From Clostridium sp. CX1 (GTDB lineage Bacteria > Bacillota > Clostridia > Clostridiales > Clostridiaceae), in assembly GCF_025398335.1 (NCBI RefSeq), contig NZ_JAODOO010000010.1:1-64000 (forward strand): a stretch of DNA of 64,000 nt. Direction: 5' to 3'. Numbering within the stretch: the first letter of the stretch is position 1; every line of letters begins with the position of its first letter. Shown here piece by piece: positions 46,849-55,529 of this stretch. The notes below the pieces were generated by a model, which was not told where the DNA came from, did no database searches, and saw nothing but the letters and a program-made list of their open reading frames with translations. The position numbers were made by a program, and so were the translations under genes.

Positions 46849-46927
46849 AGAATCTTAGGATTTTATTTATGAAAGTCTACGAGCAGAATTTAATGCAGCC
46901 TCTATCAAAAAAATAGAAAGAAAAAAA

Positions 46928-46967
46928 TCCCTATGTTTAAAATTCGGAGGTAAACATAGGGACTTTT
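46928..46967. terminator. Convergent terminator
   Basis: TCCCTATGTTTA, 11-nt loop, TAAACATAGGGA then CTTTTT; A-run on the other side. Serves the dapB unit and the convergent ABC operon. Confidence 0.88.
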
Positions 46968-47004
46968 TCGACCTTAAAAAGAGAAAAAAGTATTATATAA
47001 ATTT

Positions 47005-47799
47005 TTAAGAAAGAGCTAATCTGTCACTTATAAAGTCTTTTGAGTTTCCTTTAGCAAATAAGTCTAGCAGCTTTTCTATTGTTAGGCTTTTCTTTTCTGC
47101 TCCTCTAATATCTAAGATAAGTTCACCTTGATGAAGCATTAGTAATCTATTACCTATATTTATTGCGTGGTTTAGATTATGAGTAACCATCAATGTTGTT
47201 ATATTTTTTTTACATACAGTTTTAGTTGTTAACTCTACAATATTTTCAGAAGTTTTTGGATCTAAGGCTGCAGTATGTTCGTCAAGTAGAAGCAGTTTAG
47301 GATTGGATATTGTAGCTAAAAGCAAGGAAAGTGCTTGCCTTTGCCCTCCTGATAACAACCCTACTTTGGTATTTAAATTATTTTCGAGACCTAAAGAAAG
47401 CTCAGAAATATTTTCTTTAAAAAAGTCTAGATTTTTTCTATCGATTCCAGATGAAAAACCAAACTGTTTGCCCTTATTATAAGCCATTGATAAATTTTCT
47501 AATATAGTCATAGATGGAGAAGTTCCTAAAGAGGGATTCTGAAAAACTCTACCTATAAATTTAGTTCTTTTAAATTCAGGAAGTTTAGATAGTTCCCTTT
47601 TATCTAAAGTTATAGAGCCACTCTCCAAGGGCTCAGAACCAGATATTAGATTTAAAAGTGTAGATTTTCCAGCACCATTGCTACCTATTATTGTTACAAA
47701 ATCCCCTTCATCTATATTAATAGAAAAGTTCTTAAAAGCAATTTTTTCATTTACAGTATTCTTATTGAAAACTTTTTGCAGATTTTTTATTTGTAACAA
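47005..47799 (-). CDS. ABC transporter ATP-binding protein (TrpZ-type)
   Basis: 264 residues. Walker A GSNGAGKST, signature LLSGGQRQALSLLL, Walker B LLLLDEHTAALD and switch His in VTHNL. It belongs with the adjacent permease and binding protein. The start is a TTG at 47799 behind GAGGTGCGG, and the frame overlaps the 3' end of the permease gene by 38 bp, so the two are translationally coupled. Last gene of the three-gene operon. Confidence 0.9.
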   Translation of the reverse strand: MLQIKNLQKVFNKNTVNEKIAFKNFSINIDEGDFVTIIGSNGAGKSTLLNLISGSEPLESGSITLDKRELSKLPEFKRTKFIGRVFQNPSLGTSPSMTILENLSMAYNKGKQFGFSSGIDRKNLDFFKENISELSLGLENNLNTKVGLLSGGQRQALSLLLATISNPKLLLLDEHTAALDPKTSENIVELTTKTVCKKNITTLMVTHNLNHAINIGNRLLMLHQGELILDIRGAEKKSLTIEKLLDLFAKGNSKDFISDRLALS

Positions 47800-48676
47800 T
47801 TACCGCACCTCCTCTAGTAAAGCTCTCTCTACCCTTAAAATTCAGGTGGAGTTTTTTGCTGTTGAGGGATAATGCAGCAATAACAATTATACAGGTTATA
47901 AGCTTTAAGTCTGTAGGAGGGAAGCCTAAATTTAGGGCAACACCTACACTGCCTTTATAAATTATCGAACCTACAATAGCAGCAGTAGTTCCTGCAATTA
48001 TTGAAGTTCTTTGAAAAATACATTCTCCTAAGATTACAGAAGCAAGACCCATAACTATTATTCCAGTACCCATGCCAGCATCTGAAAATCTTTGATACTG
48101 GGCCATTATAGAACCTGATAGGGCTACTATTGCATTTGAAATCATTAGCCCTATAATTTTTATTCTTCCTATATCTACTCCAAGGGAGGTCACCATCTGA
48201 GGATTATCCCCTGTAGCCTTTAGAACAAAACCTAACTTTGTTTTTAGAAAGATATCTAAAGCTAATTTTGTTAATATAAGAATTACTACAGATATAATTA
48301 TCGGTGAAAGGCCAAAGGAGAAAATTGTTTTCTCAGAGAACAAGGGTATATTAGCCTTTTCCATTATTCTTAAATTTATAGAATACAAGCCTATCATAAC
48401 TAGAATTCCAGAAAGTAGGTTTGTAATTTTCAATTTCACATGAAGTATACCTGTTACTCCTCCAGCAACTAAACCAGCGGTAAAAGCTAAAACTAATGTA
48501 AAAAGGGGGTTCATCCCTTTTACTAAAGCTGAGGCTGTTACTGCAGCTCCTAAGGCAAAGGTGCCGTCCACTGATAAGTCCGGGAAGTCTAATATTTTAT
48601 AGGTTATATAAACACCTATAGCCATTATTCCAAATATAAAGCCTTGCTCAAGAACGTTTATAATAAAGCCATTCAC
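47762..48676 (-). CDS. ABC transporter permease (TrpY-type)
   Basis: 304 residues with eight or so hydrophobic helices. GIMAIGVYITYKILDFPDLSVDGTFALGAAV is typical of the branched-chain/TrpY permease family. Its GTG start shares one base with the stop codon of the binding protein gene (TAGTG), so the genes are coupled. The C terminus (GRESFTRGGAVIV) is cytoplasmic. Confidence 0.88.
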   Translation of the reverse strand: MNGFIINVLEQGFIFGIMAIGVYITYKILDFPDLSVDGTFALGAAVTASALVKGMNPLFTLVLAFTAGLVAGGVTGILHVKLKITNLLSGILVMIGLYSINLRIMEKANIPLFSEKTIFSFGLSPIIISVVILILTKLALDIFLKTKLGFVLKATGDNPQMVTSLGVDIGRIKIIGLMISNAIVALSGSIMAQYQRFSDAGMGTGIIVMGLASVILGECIFQRTSIIAGTTAAIVGSIIYKGSVGVALNLGFPPTDLKLITCIIVIAALSLNSKKLHLNFKGRESFTRGGAVIVTNKKSAKSFQ

Positions 48677-49686
48677 TATTTACCACCACCTACAACTAAT
48701 TCTGCCCTAGACTTCAGGTTATTAGGTATAGTGATATTTAGCTTATTGGCAGTATCTTCGTTAATAACTAACTTTGTTTCCTTCAGAGTCTGAACAGATA
48801 TATCTTGAGGTTTTTTTCCGCTTAACACATCTGCTGCTATAATTCCTGTTTGAAAACCAAGTTTATAGTAATCAATACCCTCTGTAGCTAAAGCACCAGC
48901 ATCAACATGAGCCTTTTCGCCACCAATAATTGGTATTTTGTTTTCTATGCATTTTGAGCTTATTAAAGCCATGGAAGATGCTATTAAGTTATCTGTTGGT
49001 GTATATAAAACATCAATTTTTGGAAGCAAAGAAGTAAGTGCTTGGGATATGTCATTAGAGCTAGTAACTCCTACAGTTACTAGCTGTAGGCCAGTTTTTG
49101 ATGCCTGATCCTTTGCTTTGCTTACTTGAATTTCAGAATTTGCTTCACTAGTATTATATAGTATACCTACCTTTTTACAGTTAGGAATTAATTCTTTAAT
49201 TAATGAAAATTGTTTATCCATAGGTAAAGCATCGCTAGTTCCAGTAACGTTTGTACCAGGTTTATCTAAGGATTTTACCAATCCTGACTTTACAGGGTCT
49301 GTTACAGCAGTAATTAAAATAGGTATATCCTTAGTGCTGTTATAAGCTGCTTGAGCAGCTGGAGTTGCAATTGCCAATATTAAATCCTTTTTACCTGAAA
49401 CAAAATTATTTGCTATAGTTTGAGTTGTTGGGATATCTCCCTGGGCATTCTGGTATTCAACCTTAATTTTTTCACCATCTTTAAAACCTTTAGAACTTAA
49501 GCCCTCAAGAAAACCCTTACGAGTTGCATCTAAAGCAGGGTGTTCTACCAGTTGACTAATACCAACCTCAATAACTCCTGTGGAACTATTTGTACTACTA
49601 ACAGTTTTAGAACTACATCCGTTTAAAATTGATGTACCTAAAAATAAAGTGCCAAATAGAACTGATAATAATTTTTTTTCTACCAT
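48676..49686 (-). CDS. ABC transporter substrate-binding lipoprotein (TrpX-type)
   Basis: 336 residues. Signal peptide with lipobox LNGC and lipidated Cys24. The body fits the ABC_sub_bind family (QLVEHPALDATRKGFLEGL, ITAVTDPVKSGLV, TPTDNLIASSMALI), which includes TrpX. Members take up tryptophan or related compounds in streptococci, but the ligand is not known for most. ATG at 49686 behind AGGAGG. First gene of the operon with permease and ATPase. No tryptophan T-box precedes it, unlike many trpX operons. Confidence 0.88.
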   Translation of the reverse strand: MVEKKLLSVLFGTLFLGTSILNGCSSKTVSSTNSSTGVIEVGISQLVEHPALDATRKGFLEGLSSKGFKDGEKIKVEYQNAQGDIPTTQTIANNFVSGKKDLILAIATPAAQAAYNSTKDIPILITAVTDPVKSGLVKSLDKPGTNVTGTSDALPMDKQFSLIKELIPNCKKVGILYNTSEANSEIQVSKAKDQASKTGLQLVTVGVTSSNDISQALTSLLPKIDVLYTPTDNLIASSMALISSKCIENKIPIIGGEKAHVDAGALATEGIDYYKLGFQTGIIAADVLSGKKPQDISVQTLKETKLVINEDTANKLNITIPNNLKSRAELVVGGGK

Positions 49687-49824
49687 ACTACCATCCTCCT
49701 AAATATTAAGTTATAAAATAAAGGCACCTTTAAATATAAAGGCAGCCACATAAACTGAAATATATTCCTACCATACTACATAATTATAAATTTTAAAATT
49801 TTCTTAAAATTCTTATTGAAAATA

Positions 49825-49853
49825 ATCATATATTATGTTCCAGATAAAGTCAA
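49825..49853 (-). promoter_or_regulatory. Promoter of the TrpX-type ABC operon
   Basis: On the minus strand TTGACT (49848-49853), 17 bp, TATGAT (49825-49830). The 130-nt leader holds only a weak hairpin (CCTTTA / TAAAGG) and no T-box. The rest of 49687-49997 shows nothing. Confidence 0.55.
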
Positions 49854-49997
49854 CGTATTTACGATTTTTGGTAAAATTGTTTATTTTGAAGGTTAAATTT
49901 CTGATTTATAAAATAAAGACTTTATAATACTCAACTTAGAACTTCAATCTGCAACAAAAAATTAAACTTTTAAATTGTTATCTATTTAAATTATTAT

Positions 49998-50417
49998 TTA
50001 GTAGATATCCGGAATTGAGCGATGGGCAAGACCTATTACCACTTCATTTAAGTGAAGCAATCCTATACTGAGGAATATACAAACACTTATATGTTCTCCT
50101 GACCTAGCTATTCCTATTTTGCCACCTACATTTAAGCCATTGGCTTTAGCCATGATTTGAGCGAGGGCTTCTTTGGTAGCACCGGCTACAGCACCATCAT
50201 GAACGTGACAATCCTTAGTTAATCCACTTCTTTTTGAAGCAACAAGAGCCCTTTCTATGATTTTTGTAGTGGAGTATGTAAAATCACCACCTATGTCTAC
50301 AGCAGTAGTAAGGATACCCTTTTCCTTAAAAGCAGCCATAAGTTTTTCCTCTGTACTCCTTGATGATATAGCCATTTTAACAGAAGCTTTAGCTATATCT
50401 GTACTTTTATGATCCAT
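49998..50417 (-). CDS. HutP-family protein
   Basis: 139 residues. The family is recognised from the order IIERALVASKRSGLTKD, a His pair in CHVHDGAVAGATKEAL, GGKIGIARSGEHISVCIFLSIGLLHLNEVVIGLAHRSIP. HutP of Bacillus is a histidine- and Mg2+-dependent RNA-binding antiterminator of the hut operon. No hut gene is in the window, so the RNA target here is unknown. Start ATG at 50417 behind TAGGAGGTAATAT. It could equally be a ligand-binding protein derived from HutP. Confidence 0.85.
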   Translation of the reverse strand: MDHKSTDIAKASVKMAISSRSTEEKLMAAFKEKGILTTAVDIGGDFTYSTTKIIERALVASKRSGLTKDCHVHDGAVAGATKEALAQIMAKANGLNVGGKIGIARSGEHISVCIFLSIGLLHLNEVVIGLAHRSIPDIY

Positions 50418-50613
50418 ATATATTACCTCCTAAATTATCAGAAAACTAATTTCTAGCTTAGTTTAACTATAGCATAATATATAATTAGAGTAAATTATGA
50501 AGAATTTGTATTTATATGTAAATAACTGTAGACATGGATATTTTGCTCTTGTATAATTAAACATTGGGAAATGTATATATTAAGATATTGTGAATACTTT
50601 GGAGGGAGAAAGG

Positions 50614-51237
50614 TTGAAAAAGGCTTTTGTTGTTGATTTTGATGGAACTATAACTAAAGAAGATGTTGGTTTTTCTATAGTAAAGACACTGGCAGAGAAA
50701 GGATGGAAGGAAATAGGCCAGCTTTGGTTAGATAAGAAAATTGGTACGGCAGAATGTGGTCAGAAACAATGGAATTTAATAAAACATGATGATGAATATA
50801 TAAGAAACTTTGCAAGGAACTTTCAAATAAGCTCAGGCTTTGAGGAATTTTTAGAGGCAGTGCATAAAGAGGGATATAAAGTAGTTGTAGCTTCAGATGG
50901 ATATGATGTATATATAAATGAAATATTAGATAAAAAGGAATTTGAGGACTTGGATATTTATTGTAATAAGGCAGTTTACAATAATGGTTGGAAGTTGTCC
51001 TTCTTAAATAAAGATAGAGAATGTAATTTATGTGGAAACTGCAAGAAATCATTAGTGGAAGAATTAAAAAATGATGATTATGAAGTTTACTACATAGGAG
51101 ATGGCTACTCTGATAGGTGCGCTTGCATACATGCCGATGCAGTATTTGCTAAATCTCTTTTAAAAGAATATTGTGAAGAACAAAAAATACCTCATTACAA
51201 ATTTGACACTTTTTTTGATATACTAAAATACATTTAG
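50614..51237 (+). CDS. HAD-superfamily phosphatase (MtnX/SerB-like)
   Basis: 207 residues. Motif I DFDGTIT (nucleophile first Asp, residues 8-14), motif II S in VVASDGYD, motif III/IV GDGYSDRCA. The cap is inserted between motifs I and II, as in the HAD-IB branch with phosphoserine phosphatase and MtnX. A CNLCGNCKKS stretch (about residue 136-145) offers three Cys that could bind zinc. The start is TTG at 50614 behind GGAGGGAGAAAGG; a GTG eight codons upstream overlaps no site. Substrate unknown. Confidence 0.85.
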   Translation: MKKAFVVDFDGTITKEDVGFSIVKTLAEKGWKEIGQLWLDKKIGTAECGQKQWNLIKHDDEYIRNFARNFQISSGFEEFLEAVHKEGYKVVVASDGYDVYINEILDKKEFEDLDIYCNKAVYNNGWKLSFLNKDRECNLCGNCKKSLVEELKNDDYEVYYIGDGYSDRCACIHADAVFAKSLLKEYCEEQKIPHYKFDTFFDILKYI

Positions 51238-51313
51238 AACTGCTTTGTAAAATAGACATTAGAAAATAAGAATGATAGATAGAGTTCGGTTTTGTACTCA
51301 TTATCTCATTTTT

Positions 51314-51366
51314 AAAAAAGCACTACTAATACTATATATAACTATAGTATTAGTAGTGTTTTTTTA
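51314..51366 (+). terminator. Terminator of the HAD phosphatase gene
   Basis: GCACTACTAATACTATA pairs with TATAGTATTAGTAGTG, followed by seven T. Long perfect stem. Confidence 0.93.
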
Positions 51367-51465
51367 TTATAGATCAGAAAATGTCTACAGTAAAAACCAG
51401 ATAGGCTGTGAAATATAAAAGTAATCAGATAATTGTGGAATATAATATGAATTAATCAATATAAA

Positions 51466-51535
51466 TATAATAGGAATTTGTATTTAGGGTTAATTGCCTA
51501 CGATTAGTAATTGAAAAGTTAGCTTTTCAACCTAA
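51466..51535 (+). promoter_or_regulatory. Possible structured leader of the DUF3798 transporter operon
   Basis: TATAAT (51466-51471) would start transcription near 51478. The RNA can then fold as a three-way junction: TTAGG (51484-51488) with CCTAA (51531-51535), TTAAT with ATTAG around GCCTACG, and TTGAAAAG (51511-51518) with CTTTTCAA (51523-51530). It matches no riboswitch I know and the middle helix is weak. It could instead be an operator palindrome. The rest of 51238-51566 holds only the terminator listed. Confidence 0.35.
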
Positions 51536-51566
51536 TATAAAAAGGAATTTTGAGGAGGGAAATGTT

Positions 51567-52790
51567 TTGAAAAAGGTACTAGCACTAGTTCTTACGGCAA
51601 CAATGGCCTTAGGCTTGGCAGGGTGCGGAGGTTCAAATTCTACAAATAGTACAAGCTCTGATTCTAACAAATCCAAGTTTCACATCGGTATAGTTACGGG
51701 TACAGTGGCACAATCTGAGGATGAATTAAGAGGTGCTGAAGCATTTATTAAGGAGTACGGTGATGTGGACAAAGGAGGAATAGTAAAACATGTAACTTAT
51801 CCTGACAACTTTATGCAGGAACAGGAAACAACTATAGCTCAGATTGCAGGACTTGCGGATGATCCGGATATGAAGGCTATTGTGGTTAATCAATCTGTTC
51901 CAGGTACAGTTGCAGCTTTTAAGAAAATCAGAGAAAGACGACCGGACATACTTTTACTTGCAGGAGAACCACAGGAAGACACTAACATGATAGAAGCGGC
52001 TTCGGATTTAGTAGTAAACGCAGATAACGTAAACCGTGGGTACTTAATGATTCTCGCAGCAAAGAAAATGGGAGCTAAAACTTTTGTTCATATTTCATTC
52101 CCAAGACATATGAGTATCGAACTTTTATCCTTAAGAAAAACAATAATGGAAGAAGCTTGTAAGGATTTAGGATTAAAGTTCGCTTTTGAAACAGCTCCAG
52201 ACCCAATGAGTGACGTTGGAATTCCAGGTGCACAGCAGTTTATACTTGAAAAAATGCCATCATGGGTACAAAAATATGGAAAAGACACAGCTTTCTTCTG
52301 CACAAATGATGCACAAACAGAACCTCTTTTAAAGAAAGTTGCTGAATTAGGAGCAATATTTGTAGAGCCGGATCTTCCATCTCCAATAATGGGATACCCA
52401 GGAGCTTTCGGAATTGACCTTAAAGCTGAGGCAGGAAATTGGCCTGCAATACTTAAAAAGGTTGAAAAAACTGTAATTGATAAAGGCGGCAGTGGAAGAA
52501 TGGGAACTTGGGCTTATTCCTATAACTATACTAGCACCGAGGCACTTGCTGAGTTTGCAAAAAGGGTAATTGAAGGAAAGGCACAAAAAGATTCCTTTAA
52601 AGATTTAATGGCTTGCTATGAAAAGTTTACTCCTGGAACAGCATGGAATGGTTCATATTATATAGATAGAGCTACCGGAACAGAAAAGAAGAATCACGTT
52701 ATGTTGTACGAAGACACATATGTATTTGGAAAAGGCTATTTAGGCCAGACAAAGGAAGTAGTTCCTGATAAATATAAGAAGATAAAATAG
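51567..52790 (+). CDS. DUF3798 substrate-binding lipoprotein of an ABC importer
   Basis: 407 residues. Lipobox LAGC with lipidated Cys20 and a Ser/Asn-rich tether, then a periplasmic-binding-protein type I fold (FHIGIVTGTVAQSEDELRGAE, AIVVNQSVPGTVAAF, AFFCTNDAQTEPLLKK, GMGTWAYSY-like region). The family is DUF3798, distantly like BMP nucleoside-binding proteins. Ligand unknown. The start is TTG at 51567 behind GAGGAGGG; an ATG five bases earlier is out of frame and hits a stop at once. First gene of a four-gene operon. Confidence 0.87.
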   Translation: MKKVLALVLTATMALGLAGCGGSNSTNSTSSDSNKSKFHIGIVTGTVAQSEDELRGAEAFIKEYGDVDKGGIVKHVTYPDNFMQEQETTIAQIAGLADDPDMKAIVVNQSVPGTVAAFKKIRERRPDILLLAGEPQEDTNMIEAASDLVVNADNVNRGYLMILAAKKMGAKTFVHISFPRHMSIELLSLRKTIMEEACKDLGLKFAFETAPDPMSDVGIPGAQQFILEKMPSWVQKYGKDTAFFCTNDAQTEPLLKKVAELGAIFVEPDLPSPIMGYPGAFGIDLKAEAGNWPAILKKVEKTVIDKGGSGRMGTWAYSYNYTSTEALAEFAKRVIEGKAQKDSFKDLMACYEKFTPGTAWNGSYYIDRATGTEKKNHVMLYEDTYVFGKGYLGQTKEVVPDKYKKIK

Positions 52791-52871
52791 TTGAAGGTAT
52801 ATTAGGAGCGGCCAATGAAAGGCCGTTTCCTAATATAAACAGATCACTTTGTATGATAAGAGGTGAAATAA

Positions 52872-54494
52872 TTGTCAAATGAAAATATATTGTTAAAGGT
52901 TGAAGGTGTAGGTAAACAGTTTGAAGGTAACAGAGTACTAAAAGATATAAATTTCTCGCTGGAGAAAGGTAAAATACTAGCTTTAGTCGGTGAAAATGGA
53001 GCTGGGAAATCAACACTTATGAAAATACTTTTTGGTATGACTGTCATTGCAGAAACAGGAGGGTATGAAGGAGAAATATACTTAGATGGTGAAAAAATTA
53101 ATTTTAAAAATCCTATTGAGGCTTTAAAGGCTGGGATTGGAATGGTGCACCAGGAGTTTTCACTTATACCTGGCTTTACAACAACAGAGAATATATTACT
53201 AAATATGGAAAAAACTAAATCTAATGTAATATCAAAAATATTTGGAAAAAGATTAGAAACCATTGATATAAAAGAAATGAGAAAGAGTGCTAAAAAAGCC
53301 ATTGAAACATTAGGTGTCCAACTTGATCCAGATACTCTGGTTTCAGAAATGCCAGTAGGACATAAGCAGTTTATTGAAATTGCCAGAGAAATTGATAGAG
53401 AAAAGGTTAAATTGCTAATATTGGACGAGCCTACAGCTGTTTTAACGGAATCAGAGGCAGAAATACTTCTAAAGTCTATGAGAAGGCTTGCTGATCTTGG
53501 TGTTTCAATTATATTTATTTCACATAGATTGCAAGAAATAACAGCAGTATGTGACACCCTTGTAGTACTAAGGGATGGCATAGTTGTAGTTGAAAGACCT
53601 GTTGAAGGAGTAAATGTAAGGCAGATTGCAGAATGGATGGTAGGAAGAGATGTTGACAATAGAAAAGATGAAGAGGTAAAAATTATAGATTCAACGGATA
53701 ACAACAAGGATGTCATTCTAGAAGTAAAAAATCTTTGGGTTGATATGCCAGGAGAAACAGTAAAAAATGTATCTTTCGCCGTTAAAAGGGGAGAGATTTT
53801 TGGAATAGGTGGCTTAGCAGGACAAGGGAAACTGGGGATACCTAACGGAATAATGGGTTTGTTTCCTGCTGGTGGACAGGTTACTTTCAATAGTAAAGCA
53901 TTACCGCTAAATTTAACCTTCAATGCATTAAAAAGTGGCCTAGCCTTTGTGTCGGAGGATCGTAGAGGAGTAGGACTTTTGCTTGATGAACCTATTGATT
54001 GGAACATTGCTTTTAATGCGATGCAGATTCAGGAGAAGTTTCTTAAGAGATTACTAGGAGGGCTAATTAAATGGCGAGATGAAAAAGCGATGAAGGAATG
54101 TGCCCAAAAGTATATCCAGTCTCTAGAAATAAAATGTACAAGCGAGAAACAATATACTAGGCAGCTTTCAGGAGGGAATCAGCAGAAGGTATGTCTTGCA
54201 AAAGCCTTTGCACTTGAACCAAGTCTTCTATTTGTATCTGAGCCTACCAGAGGTATAGATGTTGGTGCTAAAAAGCTAGTTCTTGACGCATTAAGAGGAT
54301 ATAATGCTGAAAATAATACTACAATTATAATGGTTTCATCTGAATTAGAAGAGCTAAAGTCTATATGCAATAGAATTGCTATCATAAGTGAGGGGAAGGT
54401 AGCAGGCATTCTGCCTCCTAATGCTGAAGCAGCAGAGTTTGGACTACTTATGTCTGGTGGATATCATTTAATGGAGGAAGGTGAAAGGCAGTGA
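52872..54494 (+). CDS. ABC importer ATPase with two fused nucleotide-binding domains (RbsA/YufO type)
   Basis: 540 residues. Domain 1 has Walker A GENGAGKST and Walker B LLILDEPTAVL, but its signature is degenerate (MPVGHKQFIEIAREI). Domain 2 has a changed Walker A (GLAGQGKLGIPN) but a proper signature LSGGNQQKVCLAKAFA. This complementary asymmetry is usual for sugar- and nucleoside-type ATPases. TTG start behind AAGAGGTGAAA. The gene overlaps the next by 4 bp. It powers the DUF3798 importer. Confidence 0.93.
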   Translation: MSNENILLKVEGVGKQFEGNRVLKDINFSLEKGKILALVGENGAGKSTLMKILFGMTVIAETGGYEGEIYLDGEKINFKNPIEALKAGIGMVHQEFSLIPGFTTTENILLNMEKTKSNVISKIFGKRLETIDIKEMRKSAKKAIETLGVQLDPDTLVSEMPVGHKQFIEIAREIDREKVKLLILDEPTAVLTESEAEILLKSMRRLADLGVSIIFISHRLQEITAVCDTLVVLRDGIVVVERPVEGVNVRQIAEWMVGRDVDNRKDEEVKIIDSTDNNKDVILEVKNLWVDMPGETVKNVSFAVKRGEIFGIGGLAGQGKLGIPNGIMGLFPAGGQVTFNSKALPLNLTFNALKSGLAFVSEDRRGVGLLLDEPIDWNIAFNAMQIQEKFLKRLLGGLIKWRDEKAMKECAQKYIQSLEIKCTSEKQYTRQLSGGNQQKVCLAKAFALEPSLLFVSEPTRGIDVGAKKLVLDALRGYNAENNTTIIMVSSELEELKSICNRIAIISEGKVAGILPPNAEAAEFGLLMSGGYHLMEEGERQ

Positions 54495-55525
54495 ATAAGG
54501 CTAGAGATTTTATAAAGAATTTTGGATGGCCTCGTATTATTATAGGATTATTTTTAGTATCCCTATTTATTGCAGCACCGTTTTTTGGTGTCCGAGAAGA
54601 TATGTCATTAAATGATGTTATAGTCCGTTTTGGGATGAATGCAGTTCTTGTTCTAGCTATGGTACCGATGATACAATCTGGCTGTGGTTTAAATTTTGGG
54701 AGTCCAGTTGGATTGGTTGCTGGACTTTTAGGAGCTGTAATGAGCCTAGAATTTAACCTTACAGGCATTACCGGAATATTAGTAGCCTTTGGAATTGCAA
54801 TAATTGTAGCTGTAATATTAGGGTACGGATATGGTAAGCTTTTAAATAAAGTAAAAGGTGACGAAATGATTATTGCTACATATGTAGGGTATTCCTTTGT
54901 ATTTTTTATGAATATGTTATGGATAGCACTTCCTTTTAAGAATCCTGCAAGTGTTCAAGGGTTTAAGGGAGAGGGACTTCGTGTAACAATAAGTGTCGAG
55001 AATTATTGGTTTCATCAGATTAGCGACTTTTTAAAAATAAAAATAACAAATGATTTTATTGTTCCAACAGGAATGATATTATTCTTTATTTTCATGAGTA
55101 TATTGGTATGGGGATTCTTTAAAACTAAAATAGGAACTGCAATAACAGCAGTTGGTTCTAATCCTGAATTCGCAAGGGCTTCAGGAATAGATGTAGATAA
55201 GATGAGAACGGTGTCTGTTGTCCTTTCAACGGTACTTTCAGCTATAGGAATGATAGTCTATCAGCAGAGCTTCGGTTTTATCCAAATGTACAATGCTCCG
55301 CTAGCTTTTGCATTTCCATCAGTAGCAGCTATACTTCTTGGCGGAGCTTCTGTAAATAAAGCTACTATTACAAATGTGGTTATTGGAACTATCCTGTTCC
55401 AAGGTATAGTTACAATGACACCTTCAGTTATAAATAGCGCAATCAGCATAGACGTTTCTGAAATCATAAGAATTATTGTATCAAACGGGATGATAGTATA
55501 TGCCCTTACTAGGAAAGGGAGGTAG
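54491..55525 (+). CDS. ABC importer permease 1
   Basis: 344 residues, eight to ten hydrophobic helices, BPD_transp_2 (RbsC/YufP-like) type. The conserved loop TKIGTAITAVGSNPEFARASGIDVDKMRTVSVVLS is the ATPase-contact segment. GTG start overlaps the ATPase stop by 4 bp (GTGA), so translation is coupled. Works as heterodimer with the next permease. Confidence 0.9.
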   Translation: MNKARDFIKNFGWPRIIIGLFLVSLFIAAPFFGVREDMSLNDVIVRFGMNAVLVLAMVPMIQSGCGLNFGSPVGLVAGLLGAVMSLEFNLTGITGILVAFGIAIIVAVILGYGYGKLLNKVKGDEMIIATYVGYSFVFFMNMLWIALPFKNPASVQGFKGEGLRVTISVENYWFHQISDFLKIKITNDFIVPTGMILFFIFMSILVWGFFKTKIGTAITAVGSNPEFARASGIDVDKMRTVSVVLSTVLSAIGMIVYQQSFGFIQMYNAPLAFAFPSVAAILLGGASVNKATITNVVIGTILFQGIVTMTPSVINSAISIDVSEIIRIIVSNGMIVYALTRKGR

Positions 55526-55529
55526 GAAT

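Noticed and set aside
51367-51566. Purine or preQ1 riboswitch before the DUF3798 operon
   Set aside because: The conserved loop and junction sequences of those classes are absent; only a generic small fold is possible.
52844-54007. 387-codon open frame on the minus strand
   Set aside because: It lies antisense to the ABC ATPase gene, whose motifs are intact. The Ser/Pro/Ile-rich product has no domain and no ribosome site.
54491-54768. Minus-strand frame over the permease start
   Set aside because: Antisense shadow of the permease gene, with no ribosome site or recognisable domain.
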